Source: UBA12191 sp964422295 (GTDB lineage Bacteria > Planctomycetota > UBA8108 > UBA1146). From it: a stretch of 64,000 nt of DNA. Shown piece by piece: positions 1-8,370 of this stretch. The stretch covers positions 8,703-72,702 of the forward strand of contig CAYRAM010000015.1 in NCBI GenBank assembly GCA_964422295.1, written 5' to 3'. The stretch's first letter is position 1. Each line of letters opens with the position of its first letter. Below the pieces are notes generated by a model, which did no database searches, was not told the DNA's origin, and saw only the letters and a program-made list of their open reading frames with translations. Both the position numbers and the translations under genes were made by a program.

Positions 1-5
1 TGGCG

Positions 6-1028
6 ATGCTCCTGGTCGGAGCCTGTTGTGGAATATTGGTCGCCAGTGGCAATCCCGGGAACATGGGCATCTGTGGGGCATGCTTTCTTCGCGATAGTAG
101 TGGCGCACTGAATCTTTTTAGTGAGCCGGAGTCCCTGAAATATCTGCGACCGGAAATCATCGGTGTCGTCTTTGGAGCGATGGCTTGGATGATGGGGCGC
201 GGTAAATGGCAAGCGCGTTCCGGTTCCCATGCATCGACTCGCTTCTTCTTTGGAGTGTGGATGGGGATCTCCAGTCTGGTTTTTCTCGGCTGTCCCTTTC
301 GCATGATCCAACGTATCGCCGGCGGAGATCTCTCCGCATGGGCCGCTGTGCCCGGCTTCGTGATCGGTGTCGGTTTTGGTTTGTGGCTGGAGAAGCGCGG
401 GTACAACGTCGGCAAGACAGAGGTGGCACCGGCTCCGGTGGGATTGTTGGGGCCTTTACTTCTGTTGGGTGCGGGCATCTTGTGGGCGCAGGGACTGCTG
501 TCGGGGCCCGGCTTGGGTGAAGAAGGTGCGCCGGCCCACGCAGATTGGAAACTCTCCCTGGGGCTCGCACTGGCAGGGGGCGCGCTGCTATCAGCGACCC
601 GATTCTGTGCCGTGACTGCGGCTCGTCAGGTGTTCCAAAAGGATCGGCGCATGTTGTGGGCAACCCTCGCCATGATGGTCGGCTACGCCGCCGTCGTCTT
701 CTCCACCGGCAATGGCAGCATCTCTTTTGAGGGGCAGCCGGCAGCCCACGGAGAAATCCTCTGGTCCGCCCTCGCCCTGGCGCTGGTCGGACTGTGTGGT
801 TGCCTGGCGGGGGGCTGCCCCGTGAGGCAACTGGTGATGACCGGTGAAGGCAACGGTGACGCAGCGATGGCGGTGATGGGCATCCTTCTCGGAGGTGCTC
901 TCAGTCATGGGCTGGGTTTGGCATCGAGTGGAGAGGGGACCACTGCCGCCGGCCAGATCGCCATCATCTTGGGATTGGTCGTGGCTGCCGCCTATGGTTA
1001 CTGGCGATCATCAGGATCATCGGAATAA
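6..1028 (+). CDS. YedE-family sulfur/selenium-type membrane transporter (5' end may lie outside window)
   Basis: Polytopic inner-membrane protein of the YedE/YeeE family, thought to move reduced sulfur or selenium compounds. It carries the family's Cys motifs in order: GNPGNMGICGACFLRD near the N-terminus (about residues 15-30), FLGCPFRM (about 98), and a late GLCGCLAGGCPVRQL (about 260-275) followed by GEGNGDAAM. Long hydrophobic stretches separate them. The visible ATG is at base 6 and relatives usually have some 15-20 more residues before the GNP motif, so the true start is probably just upstream of the window. It ends 24 bases before the next gene, suggesting co-transcription. The family is clear; the substrate is not shown by the sequence. 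Confidence 0.82.
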   Translation: MLLVGACCGILVASGNPGNMGICGACFLRDSSGALNLFSEPESLKYLRPEIIGVVFGAMAWMMGRGKWQARSGSHASTRFFFGVWMGISSLVFLGCPFRMIQRIAGGDLSAWAAVPGFVIGVGFGLWLEKRGYNVGKTEVAPAPVGLLGPLLLLGAGILWAQGLLSGPGLGEEGAPAHADWKLSLGLALAGGALLSATRFCAVTAARQVFQKDRRMLWATLAMMVGYAAVVFSTGNGSISFEGQPAAHGEILWSALALALVGLCGCLAGGCPVRQLVMTGEGNGDAAMAVMGILLGGALSHGLGLASSGEGTTAAGQIAIILGLVVAAAYGYWRSSGSSE

Positions 1029-1052
1029 TTGAGCGTGAAAGGGTGCAGGACG

Positions 1053-2183
1053 ATGTTTCACAGTGCAATCCTGGCGATATGGTTCATTGCAATGCCCCTG
1101 GGTGCAGTCGCAGATCTGCCAAAAGGGTATCAGATCCCGGTAGTCGACCTGGCTGCTGAGCCGGGAGTGATCACCGTCGATCGTGAAGCGGGCAAATATC
1201 TGGGTCATCCGACAGCGGTGCTGTTGGAGGATGACCAGACAATTCTCTGCGTTTATCCAAAGGGACACGGTGGTGGCGCCGTCGTCTACCGCAAGAGTCA
1301 AGACGGCGGCAAGACGTGGAGTGATCGACTGCCCACTCCGGAGAATTGGAAAACCTCCAGGGAAGTTCCGACGATCCATCGAATGATCGATCGAGATGGC
1401 AAGAAAAGATTGATCATGTGGTCCGGACTTCATCCGGCACGGTTGGCGGTCAGTGAAGATGACGGTGACAACTGGTCTCCCCTCAAGCCGGTCGGAGATT
1501 GGGGAGGCATCGTTGTGATGGGGTCGGTTACTGAGCTGGCGGATGGAAGCCATGCCGCTTGGTTTCATGATGACGGCCGATTTTTGATGAAGGAGCGGGG
1601 GCCTGCCCGCTTCGATGTCTTCCAAACTCATTCCAGCGATGGCGGATTGACCTGGTCAAACCCGGTGGCGATCGCCCACCTGCCAGATGTCCATCTCTGC
1701 GAGCCCGGGTTTGTGCGATCTCCCGATGGAAAGACCATCGCCCTGCTGCTAAGGGAGAACAGTCGCCGAAAAAACTCCTACGTGATCTTCAGCGAAAATG
1801 AAGGCAAGACCTGGTCAAAGCCGCGACAACTCCCTGCGGCTCTGACCGGAGACCGACACACTGCGATTCATACCGGCGATGGGCGTCTCTTCATCTCCTT
1901 CCGGGATACGACCCTGGAAAGTGCAACGAAAGGGGACTGGGTCGCCTGGGTGGGAACGTGGGAAGACATCATCGAAGGCCGTGAGGGACAATATCGGGTT
2001 CGCATCATGGACAACCATGTACGTGGCGATTGCGCCTATCCAGCGGTGCTGCAACAAGAGGATGGCACCATCGTCACCATCACCTATGGCCATTGGACAC
2101 CGGGGGAATCGCCGTGGATCGCTTGCAAGAGATTGACGATGAAGGATCTCGACCAGCGATTTCGCAAGTTGATCGGCGAGTGA
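1053..2183 (+). CDS. Secreted BNR/Asp-box (sialidase-like) beta-propeller protein
   Basis: Predicted exported six-bladed propeller of the exo-alpha-sialidase/BNR type, 376 aa. A signal peptide (MFHSAILAIWFIAMPLGAVA) is followed by four Asp-box motifs of the form S-x-D-x-G-x-T-W at about residues 81 (SQDGGKTWS), 133 (SEDDGDNWS), 194 (SSDGGLTWS) and 247 (SENEGKTWS). An upstream in-frame TTG at 1029 exists, but the ATG at 1053 has an AGGA just before it and starts the signal peptide cleanly, so I chose it. Such proteins in planctomycetes often act on glycans, but Asp boxes are structural and do not prove sialidase activity. It probably shares a transcript with the YedE-like gene. Confidence 0.8.
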   Translation: MFHSAILAIWFIAMPLGAVADLPKGYQIPVVDLAAEPGVITVDREAGKYLGHPTAVLLEDDQTILCVYPKGHGGGAVVYRKSQDGGKTWSDRLPTPENWKTSREVPTIHRMIDRDGKKRLIMWSGLHPARLAVSEDDGDNWSPLKPVGDWGGIVVMGSVTELADGSHAAWFHDDGRFLMKERGPARFDVFQTHSSDGGLTWSNPVAIAHLPDVHLCEPGFVRSPDGKTIALLLRENSRRKNSYVIFSENEGKTWSKPRQLPAALTGDRHTAIHTGDGRLFISFRDTTLESATKGDWVAWVGTWEDIIEGREGQYRVRIMDNHVRGDCAYPAVLQQEDGTIVTITYGHWTPGESPWIACKRLTMKDLDQRFRKLIGE

Positions 2184-2201
2184 TCAAGGATTGCTCGGTG
2201 T

Positions 2202-2879
2202 TCAGGAAGCTTGCTGAATACGTTCTTTGAGATCGATGCCCAGGTCGATGAACCTTTTCAAATCTTCGTGGGAGTACCAAGCCTTACCCGACTGAAAATA
2301 GATCAGAATGTTTTCCCTGAAGTACCAATATACCCAAGGGTTCGCCTCAAGATATTCAAGCGTGCGCACATTCAGTACCGCTTCGATCCCTTCGATGTCT
2401 TCTCCTATGACGGTGTACTTACTTTCGAAACCTGGGTGGCTGTGAAACCGAGGCACATTTGCCCCAAAGAAGCGGCCGATGCTGTGATACATGTTTCGTT
2501 TTTTGATCGTCATATCAGGGACTGGTTTTTCAAAGGGAATGATACAAACCGAATGACGCATGGCGATAACTGCTTGCCCGGTGTAGAGCATCGTTTCCAG
2601 GAGCAGGATGTACACACTGCTTCCCCGGTAGTCTCCCGTACCCAAGGCGAGTTTCTTGTGGGATTGCATCTGCTGAACTGAGAGTGCGGCGTCGAGCCAT
2701 TTATAGGATTCGGGATCAATTTCGGTGTGATGCTCGAGGCCGAGTTGCTCCAGCCCCTCCGACAAGTCTGCGGATTGTTTCTTCTCCTGCTTGCGAAGTT
2801 TTCTCACGACAAAAACAATTGCGGTGATAGAGGTTCCTCCAACGAAGAGGATCAGTGCCAGAGTTTCCAGGTCACTAAT
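2202..2879 (-). CDS. Membrane-anchored protein of unknown function, probable ATT start
   Basis: The reading frame from the GTG at 2807 gives 201 residues, but the same frame stays open 24 codons further up to a TGA at 2883-2885. Those extra codons encode a membrane segment (LETLALILFVGGTSITAIVFVV) ending in a positive cluster RKLRKQEKK, a typical single-pass anchor. The only sensible start is ATT at 2879-2877, seven bases after a GAGG that is part of AGGAAGTGAGG at the end of the upstream gene. A G-to-T change of an ancestral ATG would explain it. The cytoplasmic part (about 200 aa) has no motif I recognise; it contains a hydrophobic YILLLETMLYTGQAVIAM stretch. Probably co-transcribed with the methyltransferase 9 bases upstream. 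Confidence 0.68.
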   Translation of the reverse strand: MSDLETLALILFVGGTSITAIVFVVRKLRKQEKKQSADLSEGLEQLGLEHHTEIDPESYKWLDAALSVQQMQSHKKLALGTGDYRGSSVYILLLETMLYTGQAVIAMRHSVCIIPFEKPVPDMTIKKRNMYHSIGRFFGANVPRFHSHPGFESKYTVIGEDIEGIEAVLNVRTLEYLEANPWVYWYFRENILIYFQSGKAWYSHEDLKRFIDLGIDLKERIQQAS

Positions 2880-2888
2880 GGATCAGCC

Positions 2889-3479
2889 TCACTTCCTGCA
2901 CTGATAGGCGAAGGCTGGTGGCAGGTTTCTCCATACGGTGCGGGTCTTGCTGATCTTTGAAAAGTGGTTTTCCAGTTCTTTGCGGAATGCGCGGGCTTTG
3001 GGAAGCAGGTGGATTCCGCCGTAGGCAAAGGTCACGAAGTACCCCCTGGGTGAGAGTCTTTCAGAGACTTGGCTGAGGACCTTTTCCTGCAGTGGCCCGG
3101 GGAATGCAGCCCAGGGCAAACCTGAAATCACCACGTCCACTTCTTCCAAATTTCGATCCTTGAGCAAAGCACTGAGGTCACCGGCATCCCCCTCGACGAT
3201 TTCTGTCAGCGGGGTGAGGTCATCCCTCTTTTGCAATTCCTTGGCAAAGATGGGGTTTTTCTCGATGGCGAGGAAGTGGCAAGGATCGGGGATTCTTTTG
3301 GCGATCTCCTTGGTGAAGACTCCGGTTCCGGGACCGAGCTCGATGACGGTTTTCGCCTGGGTCAGGGAGATTCCATCGAGCATGCGGGCAGCGAGAGCAG
3401 AACCACTCGGTGCAACCGCACCGATCAGCGCAGGATTGGCGAGATATTCGCCCAGAAATTTGACCTTTGCTGCCAGCAT
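2889..3479 (-). CDS. SAM-dependent methyltransferase, PmtA/KsgA-like (phospholipid N-methyltransferase type)
   Basis: A class I methyltransferase of 196 aa. The N-terminal KVKFLGEYLANPALIGAVAPS is typical of the phospholipid N-methyltransferase (PmtA) group, followed by the SAM-binding motif I VIELGPGTGVFTKEI (about residues 44-58), an acidic ribose-binding strand (FLAIEKN), motif II-like EGDAGDL and the post-motif ISGLPWAAFP resembling the NxPY/NLPW element. I start it at ATG 3479, preceded by GGAAGG at good spacing; the frame extends upstream to a TTG at 3539 with nothing in its favour. Substrate may be phosphatidylethanolamine; a small rRNA-type dimethylase is the alternative. It is divergent from the dehydrogenase gene at 3672. 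Confidence 0.75.
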   Translation of the reverse strand: MLAAKVKFLGEYLANPALIGAVAPSGSALAARMLDGISLTQAKTVIELGPGTGVFTKEIAKRIPDPCHFLAIEKNPIFAKELQKRDDLTPLTEIVEGDAGDLSALLKDRNLEEVDVVISGLPWAAFPGPLQEKVLSQVSERLSPRGYFVTFAYGGIHLLPKARAFRKELENHFSKISKTRTVWRNLPPAFAYQCRK

Positions 3480-3671
3480 GGAGGACCTTCCGAGATTCTC
3501 TGCAAGAGGATATTGATGAGTCGAATTCCCCGAACGCAAATTTCGATCATGCCACAGACCATCAAAAATGTCGAGTCTGGGTCAGGCCCTGTGCACCCTT
3601 GATTCCGCGTGTAGACTCCATTCAAGTAAAATTTGCGGGGAATTGCAGGGATGAGGGAGATGGGGAAAGGG

Positions 3672-4586
3672 ATGAAACCTTCGGTGGGTTGGATCGGTAC
3701 CGGCGTCATGGGTACCTCGATGGCGGGACATTTGCTCACAGCGGGATACCCGCTGGGGGTCCACACGAGAAGTGTCGGCAAGGCAGCGCCTCTGTTATCC
3801 GCTGGGGCGATCTGGTTTGACAATCCATCGGATCTGGCAGCAAACCACGACATCGTCATTTCCATCGTCGGCTATCCGAGGGATGTGGAAGAGATTTATG
3901 GGGGAGAATCGGGAGTTCTCAGTGATAGCGGTTCCGATAGAAAGTGTCGGATCGCCATCGATATGACCACGAGCCAGCCAGCGTTGGCGAGATCCCTCTT
4001 TGAAAAGGGTGCAGAGGTAGGAATTTCTTTTCTGGATGCACCGGTTTCCGGAGGAGATGTTGGTGCTCGCAACGGCACACTGAGCATCATGGTTGGCGGA
4101 GACGAGGCGAGTTATCGTGAAGTGTTGCCGATCTTTGAGGTGTTGGGTGATGAGATTCGTCTCCAAGGGGGCCCCGGATCAGGGCAGCACACCAAAATGG
4201 TCAACCAAACCATCATTGCCAGCACCATGATCGGAATGTGTGAGGGACTGGTCTACGCTCGCAAGGCAGGACTGGATCCTGCTTCCGTTCTGCACAGTGT
4301 CTCTGGGGGAGCGGCAGGTTCTTGGTCGCTGTCAAATCTGGCCCCGAGGATTCTCGACGACGACTATGCCCCAGGATTTTTTGTTGAGCACTTCGTCAAG
4401 GATATGGAGATCGCTTTGGATGAGTGTGGGCGGATGGGCATCGATCTTCCCGGTTTGGCTCTGGCGCGGAAATTGTACGAAGAAGTCGTCACTTCCGGGG
4501 GGGAGAAGTTGGGAACTCAAGCACTTTATTCCGCAGTCGACCGTCTCAGTCAGGTCCCCGCCAGGGGAGATGAAAATCGTGGCTGA
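3672..4586 (+). CDS. NAD(P)-dependent beta-hydroxyacid dehydrogenase (3-hydroxyisobutyrate dehydrogenase family)
   Basis: Oxidises a beta-hydroxyacid with NAD(P). The Rossmann signature VGWIGTGVMGTSMAGHLL opens the protein (residues 4-21), the substrate-binding motif FLDAPVSGGDVGARNGTL lies near residue 122, and the catalytic lysine motif GSGQHTKMVNQ near residue 175. At 304 aa it has the usual family length. Four in-frame ATG codons are crowded in the purine-rich start region; the one at 3672 gives the canonical N-terminus. The exact substrate (3-hydroxyisobutyrate, tartronate semialdehyde or glyoxylate-type) cannot be read from sequence. Its 3' end overlaps the next gene by 8-17 bases, so the two are translationally coupled. 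Confidence 0.85.
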   Translation: MKPSVGWIGTGVMGTSMAGHLLTAGYPLGVHTRSVGKAAPLLSAGAIWFDNPSDLAANHDIVISIVGYPRDVEEIYGGESGVLSDSGSDRKCRIAIDMTTSQPALARSLFEKGAEVGISFLDAPVSGGDVGARNGTLSIMVGGDEASYREVLPIFEVLGDEIRLQGGPGSGQHTKMVNQTIIASTMIGMCEGLVYARKAGLDPASVLHSVSGGAAGSWSLSNLAPRILDDDYAPGFFVEHFVKDMEIALDECGRMGIDLPGLALARKLYEEVVTSGGEKLGTQALYSAVDRLSQVPARGDENRG

Positions 4587-5208
4587 AATCAAATCTGCGC
4601 CTTCGGATCAGCTGATTGCCGAGTTGCAAAGAGAGGCTCAGGAGATTCTCGATGAAGTCTGTGAGAGGTTTCCCCACTACCGGGATGGTCTCCAAGAAAC
4701 GACGATTCGCCTCAGTGGCCGTCTGACGAGCAGCGCAGGAAACGCATGTCCCAAGCGCAAACAGATCGGGCTCAGTGTTCCGATCTTCAGTCTCAAGGAG
4801 AACCGGGGTGAGTATCGCAACACGGTGCTCCATGAGTTGGCGCACGTCATCGCCGGTCCATCGGTGCGTTCCCATGGTGAGGAGTGGCGCAATATCTTTC
4901 TCGAATTGGGGGGCAACGGTAAGCGAACCCATCAGATGCGTGCACGCGGTCGTCACCATCGACATACGGTCGGTTGTGAGAAGTGCGGCGAAGGCATCGA
5001 AGTGAGTACACGGATGAGAAACTCTATCGCCAAAGGGCGCAGAGATTATCTTCATATCGGCTGTGGGGGGATTCTCAATTGTCCAGAAGAGTCTACTTCA
5101 GAGAAGCTGAAGAGCAGCACCACCAGCGAAACCGCCGTTGGTTGGGTCAGAGAAGTGTCGAAGAAGTTGCAACAGGGAACACTATTTCGATTCTTCGGGA
5201 AACAATGA
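4579..5208 (+). CDS. SprT-like zinc metalloprotein
   Basis: SprT-like domain protein of about 209 aa. The zinc-binding HELAH motif is near residue 85 (VLHELAHVIAGP), with the third ligand region SHGEEWR about 13 residues on. A C-terminal zinc ribbon follows, made of CEKCGEG, then GCGGIL and a last Cys. This domain order matches SprT/SPRTN-like proteins, which are linked to protein handling on DNA. The in-frame ATG at 4570 abuts its own SD, while the GTG at 4579 sits nine bases after AGGGGAG, so I prefer the GTG. The last 40 residues are Ser/Thr/Lys-rich and look unstructured. Coupled to the dehydrogenase upstream. Confidence 0.8.
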   Translation: MAEIKSAPSDQLIAELQREAQEILDEVCERFPHYRDGLQETTIRLSGRLTSSAGNACPKRKQIGLSVPIFSLKENRGEYRNTVLHELAHVIAGPSVRSHGEEWRNIFLELGGNGKRTHQMRARGRHHRHTVGCEKCGEGIEVSTRMRNSIAKGRRDYLHIGCGGILNCPEESTSEKLKSSTTSETAVGWVREVSKKLQQGTLFRFFGKQ

Positions 5209-5245
5209 TCCCTCGCCAAATTTAGAAGATGAAACGTGGTACAAC

Positions 5246-5274
5246 TTGACTCAATTCCGTCTAACATTTGTAAT
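5246..5274 (+). promoter_or_regulatory. Sigma70-like promoter of the fucosylation operon
   Basis: TTGACT at 5246-5251 and TGTAAT at 5269-5274 are separated by 17 bases, a near-consensus pair. It lies about 170 bases before gmd, so the transcript would have a long leader. Seen directly in sequence; activity is inferred. Confidence 0.5.
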
Positions 5275-5291
5275 ATCTGGCAAGCCGAATG

Positions 5292-5346
5292 TGGATTCGT
5301 GCCTCAAACTCTGAGATTGTGAGCATGAATCCAGTGCACGAGGCAC
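5292..5346 (+). promoter_or_regulatory. Interleaved complementary segments in the gmd leader
   Basis: TGGATTC at 5292-5298 pairs perfectly with GAATCCA at 5327-5333, and the adjacent GTGCCTC at 5299-5305 pairs perfectly with GAGGCAC at 5340-5346. The two stems interleave, so they would be either alternative hairpins or a strained pseudoknot. A short competing hairpin AGTGC/GCACT lies at 5333-5347. Possible leader regulation of the fucose genes; unproven. Confidence 0.3.
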
Positions 5347-5364
5347 TCTGGGTTACGGTGTACC

Positions 5365-5402
5365 TTGGGGGTCTGTGAGATTTTTGGGGGTCTGTGAGAT
5401 TT
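5365..5402 (+). repeat. Perfect 19-bp tandem duplication in the gmd leader
   Basis: TTGGGGGTCTGTGAGATTT occurs at 5365-5383 and again without a gap at 5384-5402. The copies are identical, so the duplication is recent or maintained. It lies between the promoter and the gmd start. Confidence 0.9.
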
Positions 5403-5449
5403 TCCACGATGGGGAGAACCCAAAAACATTCAGAATTGATTTCCAATCG

Positions 5450-6451
5450 ATGAAAATCGCATTAATCACAGGCATCACAGGGCAAGACGGCTCATACCTG
5501 GCTGAACTTCTTCTCGAAAAAGGGTATACAGTCCACGGAATCGTGCGACGGTCATCTCTGATCAATACGCACAGAATCGATCACATATACGAGAAATTGA
5601 ATCTTCACTACGGTGATCTGACGGATTCAACCAATTTGGTGAGGGTCATCCAGCAGGTGCAACCCGATGAGATCTATAATCTGGGTGCTCAAAGCCATGT
5701 AAAAGTATCTTTTGAGATGCCTGAATATACTGGGCAGACGGATGCCATTGGCACCCTTCGCATTCTTGAAGCTGTTCGCTTGTTGGGAATTGAAGAAAAG
5801 GTCCGAATCTACCAGGCATCAACCAGTGAGTTGTTTGGACTGGTTCAAGAAGTCCCCCAGAGTGAATCTACTCCTTTCTATCCACGTTCACCTTATGGTG
5901 TTGCAAAGATGTATGGGTACTGGATCGTGAAGAATTACCGTGAGGCATACGGGATGTTTGCGTGCAGCGGCATACTATTCAATCATGAGTCACCTCGCCG
6001 TGGAGAAACATTTGTGACCCGGAAAATTGCCAGGGGTCTCTCTCGCATCTCAGCAGGCACCGAAGATTGCCTGTACCTTGGTAACCTCAGCGCAAAACGG
6101 GACTGGGGGCATGCAAAAGATTACGTTGAGGCAATGTGGTTGATGCTTCAGCAAAGTGAGCCGGAAGATTTTGTGATTGCCACTGGTAGGCAGTATTCCG
6201 TACGTGAGTTTGTCAATGAAGCGGCTCCTTACTTTGGCATGGAGATCGAATGGAAAGGTGAGGGGCTGAATGAAGTGGGATTCGATCTGAAATCCCAAAA
6301 AGAAGTCATCAAGGTGAATCCGAGATACTTCAGGCCCACGGAAGTGGATTCTCTTTTGGGAGATGCCTCAAAGGCAAAAGATAAATTAGGCTGGGAGCCC
6401 AAGATTTCTTTCAAGTCTTTGGTTGAGGATATGTGCACCAATGAACAGTGA
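5450..6451 (+). CDS. gmd: GDP-mannose 4,6-dehydratase
   Basis: First step of GDP-L-fucose synthesis: GDP-D-mannose to GDP-4-keto-6-deoxymannose. A short-chain dehydratase fold starts with the NADP motif TGITGQDGSYLAELL, followed by VHGIVRRSS, the active-site STSELFG and the Tyr-x3-Lys of SPYGVAKMYGYW (Tyr near residue 148), NHESPRRGETFVTRKI and a C-terminal RPTEVDSLLGD. All are Gmd hallmarks. The 333 residues are slightly short for the family (about 340-370). The start is the ATG at 5450; the frame runs further up through the leader but that part is not Gmd-like. It overlaps fcl by 11 bases. Confidence 0.96.
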   Translation: MKIALITGITGQDGSYLAELLLEKGYTVHGIVRRSSLINTHRIDHIYEKLNLHYGDLTDSTNLVRVIQQVQPDEIYNLGAQSHVKVSFEMPEYTGQTDAIGTLRILEAVRLLGIEEKVRIYQASTSELFGLVQEVPQSESTPFYPRSPYGVAKMYGYWIVKNYREAYGMFACSGILFNHESPRRGETFVTRKIARGLSRISAGTEDCLYLGNLSAKRDWGHAKDYVEAMWLMLQQSEPEDFVIATGRQYSVREFVNEAAPYFGMEIEWKGEGLNEVGFDLKSQKEVIKVNPRYFRPTEVDSLLGDASKAKDKLGWEPKISFKSLVEDMCTNEQ

Positions 6452-7397
6452 AAGCCGTGTTTACGTTGCTGGTCACACAGGGTTGGTCGGGTCAGCCCTT
6501 GTTCGAATGCTTCAACGTAATGACCATTCAGATGTTGTCACTTCACCATCAAGCGAATGGGATTTGAGGCGGCAAGAAGAAGTTGAGAAGTTTTTTGGTT
6601 TATATCAACCTGAGTATGTCTTGCTTGCTGCAGCAAAAGTTGGAGGCATTGGGGCGAACAATTCGTTTCCCGGACAGTTCATCTACGACAATTTGATGAT
6701 CCAGTCGAACATCATTCATGCTGCGCATAAGTCTGGGTGCAAGAAACTGTTGTTTCTTGGATCTTCCTGCATTTATCCAAAGTTGTGTGATCAGCCGATC
6801 AAGGAAGAATACTTGATGACCGGTTCCTTGGAGCCGACAAATGATGCGTATGCCATCGCAAAGATTGCAGGTATCAAAATGTGTCAGGCGTATCGCACTC
6901 AGTATGGGTTTAATGCGATATCGCTGATGCCGACAAATTTGTACGGGCCGAATGACAACTTTGATCTTGATACTTCACACGTGTTGCCAGCATTGATTCG
7001 AAAATTGGATAATGGGAAGCAGTCTAATGAAACGGGGCAGGATGGTACTGACCACTCTCCCGTGACGCTTTGGGGGGACGGGACTCCCAGGCGTGAGTTT
7101 CTTCACGTCGATGATCTTGCCGATGCATGCCTTGCATGCCTGCTGGATTATGATGAGCCTGAGCCCATCAATATTGGCACTGGCGAGGATATTCAAATTT
7201 CTGATTTGGCAGAACTTATTGCTGAGGTGGTTGGTTTTAATGGTGGGTTCGAATGGGATACATCCAAACCAAATGGAACGCCCAGAAAAGTTCTCAGTGT
7301 CGACAAGATAAAATCGCTTGGTTGGGCACCAAAGATCGACTTGAAATCCGGAATCGAATCGACTTACGAATGGTACAAGACAAATGCTTGCGAATGA
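6441..7397 (+). CDS. fcl: GDP-L-fucose synthase
   Basis: Second step of GDP-L-fucose synthesis, the epimerase/reductase that converts the Gmd product with NADPH. Visible motifs are the N-terminal VAGHTGLVGSALVRML, LAAAKVGGIGANN, FLGSSCIYPK, the catalytic Tyr-x3-Lys in YAIAKIAGIKMC (Tyr near residue 136), LMPTNLYGPNDNFD and the SHVLPALIRK loop. The 318 aa length is normal. The ATG at 6441 lies inside the end of gmd, so the two are coupled, and the 3' end overlaps the fucosyltransferase start by 14 bases. Confidence 0.96.
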   Translation: MNSESRVYVAGHTGLVGSALVRMLQRNDHSDVVTSPSSEWDLRRQEEVEKFFGLYQPEYVLLAAAKVGGIGANNSFPGQFIYDNLMIQSNIIHAAHKSGCKKLLFLGSSCIYPKLCDQPIKEEYLMTGSLEPTNDAYAIAKIAGIKMCQAYRTQYGFNAISLMPTNLYGPNDNFDLDTSHVLPALIRKLDNGKQSNETGQDGTDHSPVTLWGDGTPRREFLHVDDLADACLACLLDYDEPEPINIGTGEDIQISDLAELIAEVVGFNGGFEWDTSKPNGTPRKVLSVDKIKSLGWAPKIDLKSGIESTYEWYKTNACE

Positions 7398-8277
7398 TGA
7401 TCTGGGAAATCATGGCAGGCTTGGAAACCAGATGTTTCAGTATGCCGCACTACGAGGACTCGCCCATAGGCATGGATATGAATATTGCCTGCCTCCCCGT
7501 GAAGTGGTCGCCACTAAGGACGAAAAGTGCCTGAAATCAGACGTAACACTGTTCGAGTGTTTCGATATTCCGGAAGCACCTAGGATGTTGACCAATTTTG
7601 ACAAAGTTGAGGAAAGAAGATTTGAGCTGGACCGAAGTCTTTGGGATAGTTGCCCAGACAACATCAGCCTCTTGGGGTATTTTCAAACTGAAAAATATTT
7701 CAAGCACATCGAAGGAGAGATTCGCGAAGCATTTTGCTTTGTTGAAGGAATCAAAGCTGTTTCAGAGAGTCAATTTGGATCCAGATTCGGTACAGAAGAA
7801 GCTGTCTCTGTACATGTTCGAAGAGGTGATTATCTAAACCTGTCAAAGCACTTTCCTTCTCAAGCGAAGGAATATTATGTGGAAGGATTAGCTGAGCTTC
7901 CTGAGGATCTACCGGTATTAATTTTTTCCGATGGAATTGAGTGGTGTAAAGAACAGGAACATTTTCAAGGTGACAGGTTCTATTTTTCAGAAGGAAATGG
8001 GACTGCCGTCGATCTTTGTCTGCAATCTATGTGCTCGTATCACATCATCGCAAACTCGTCATTTTCCTGGTGGGGTTCCTGGCTGGCAAAAAGCAAAAAA
8101 ACTATTGCTCCACGCCAATGGTTTGCTGGGAAAAAAGCCAAAAGGGAGATGAGTGATCTTTATTTACCTGATTGGGTGGTCATCGGAAAAAAGCAATCAT
8201 ATACACCCTCGGTGCTACGACCGATTGAAGGAGTTCTTCAGAAAATTAGCGGATTCCTGAAAATGGATGACTGCTGA
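7384..8277 (+). CDS. Family GT11 fucosyltransferase (alpha-1,2-fucosyltransferase type)
   Basis: Transfers fucose from GDP-fucose to a glycan. The GT11 signatures are present: GRLGNQMFQYAALRGLA at the N-terminus, the donor-binding HVRRGDYL near residue 145, LIFSDGIEWCK, and the C-terminal HIIANSSFSWWGSWLA near residue 220. It is 297 aa, the usual GT11 size. Encoded directly after gmd and fcl with overlap, so donor synthesis and transfer are made together. The acceptor is unknown; surface polysaccharide is the likely target. This gene is visibly AT-richer than the genes around the cassette (hand counts of three 60-base lines gave about 38-50% G+C), hinting at transfer. Confidence 0.93.
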   Translation: MLANDDLGNHGRLGNQMFQYAALRGLAHRHGYEYCLPPREVVATKDEKCLKSDVTLFECFDIPEAPRMLTNFDKVEERRFELDRSLWDSCPDNISLLGYFQTEKYFKHIEGEIREAFCFVEGIKAVSESQFGSRFGTEEAVSVHVRRGDYLNLSKHFPSQAKEYYVEGLAELPEDLPVLIFSDGIEWCKEQEHFQGDRFYFSEGNGTAVDLCLQSMCSYHIIANSSFSWWGSWLAKSKKTIAPRQWFAGKKAKREMSDLYLPDWVVIGKKQSYTPSVLRPIEGVLQKISGFLKMDDC

Positions 8278-8370
8278 TGAATTGCGATCCGGAAAGTTAG
8301 CCAAGTTCACAGATTCGCTCAATCCAGCGATAAAATTGTTTCAACAACCCTTTAGATTCTCTAGGTGTCA

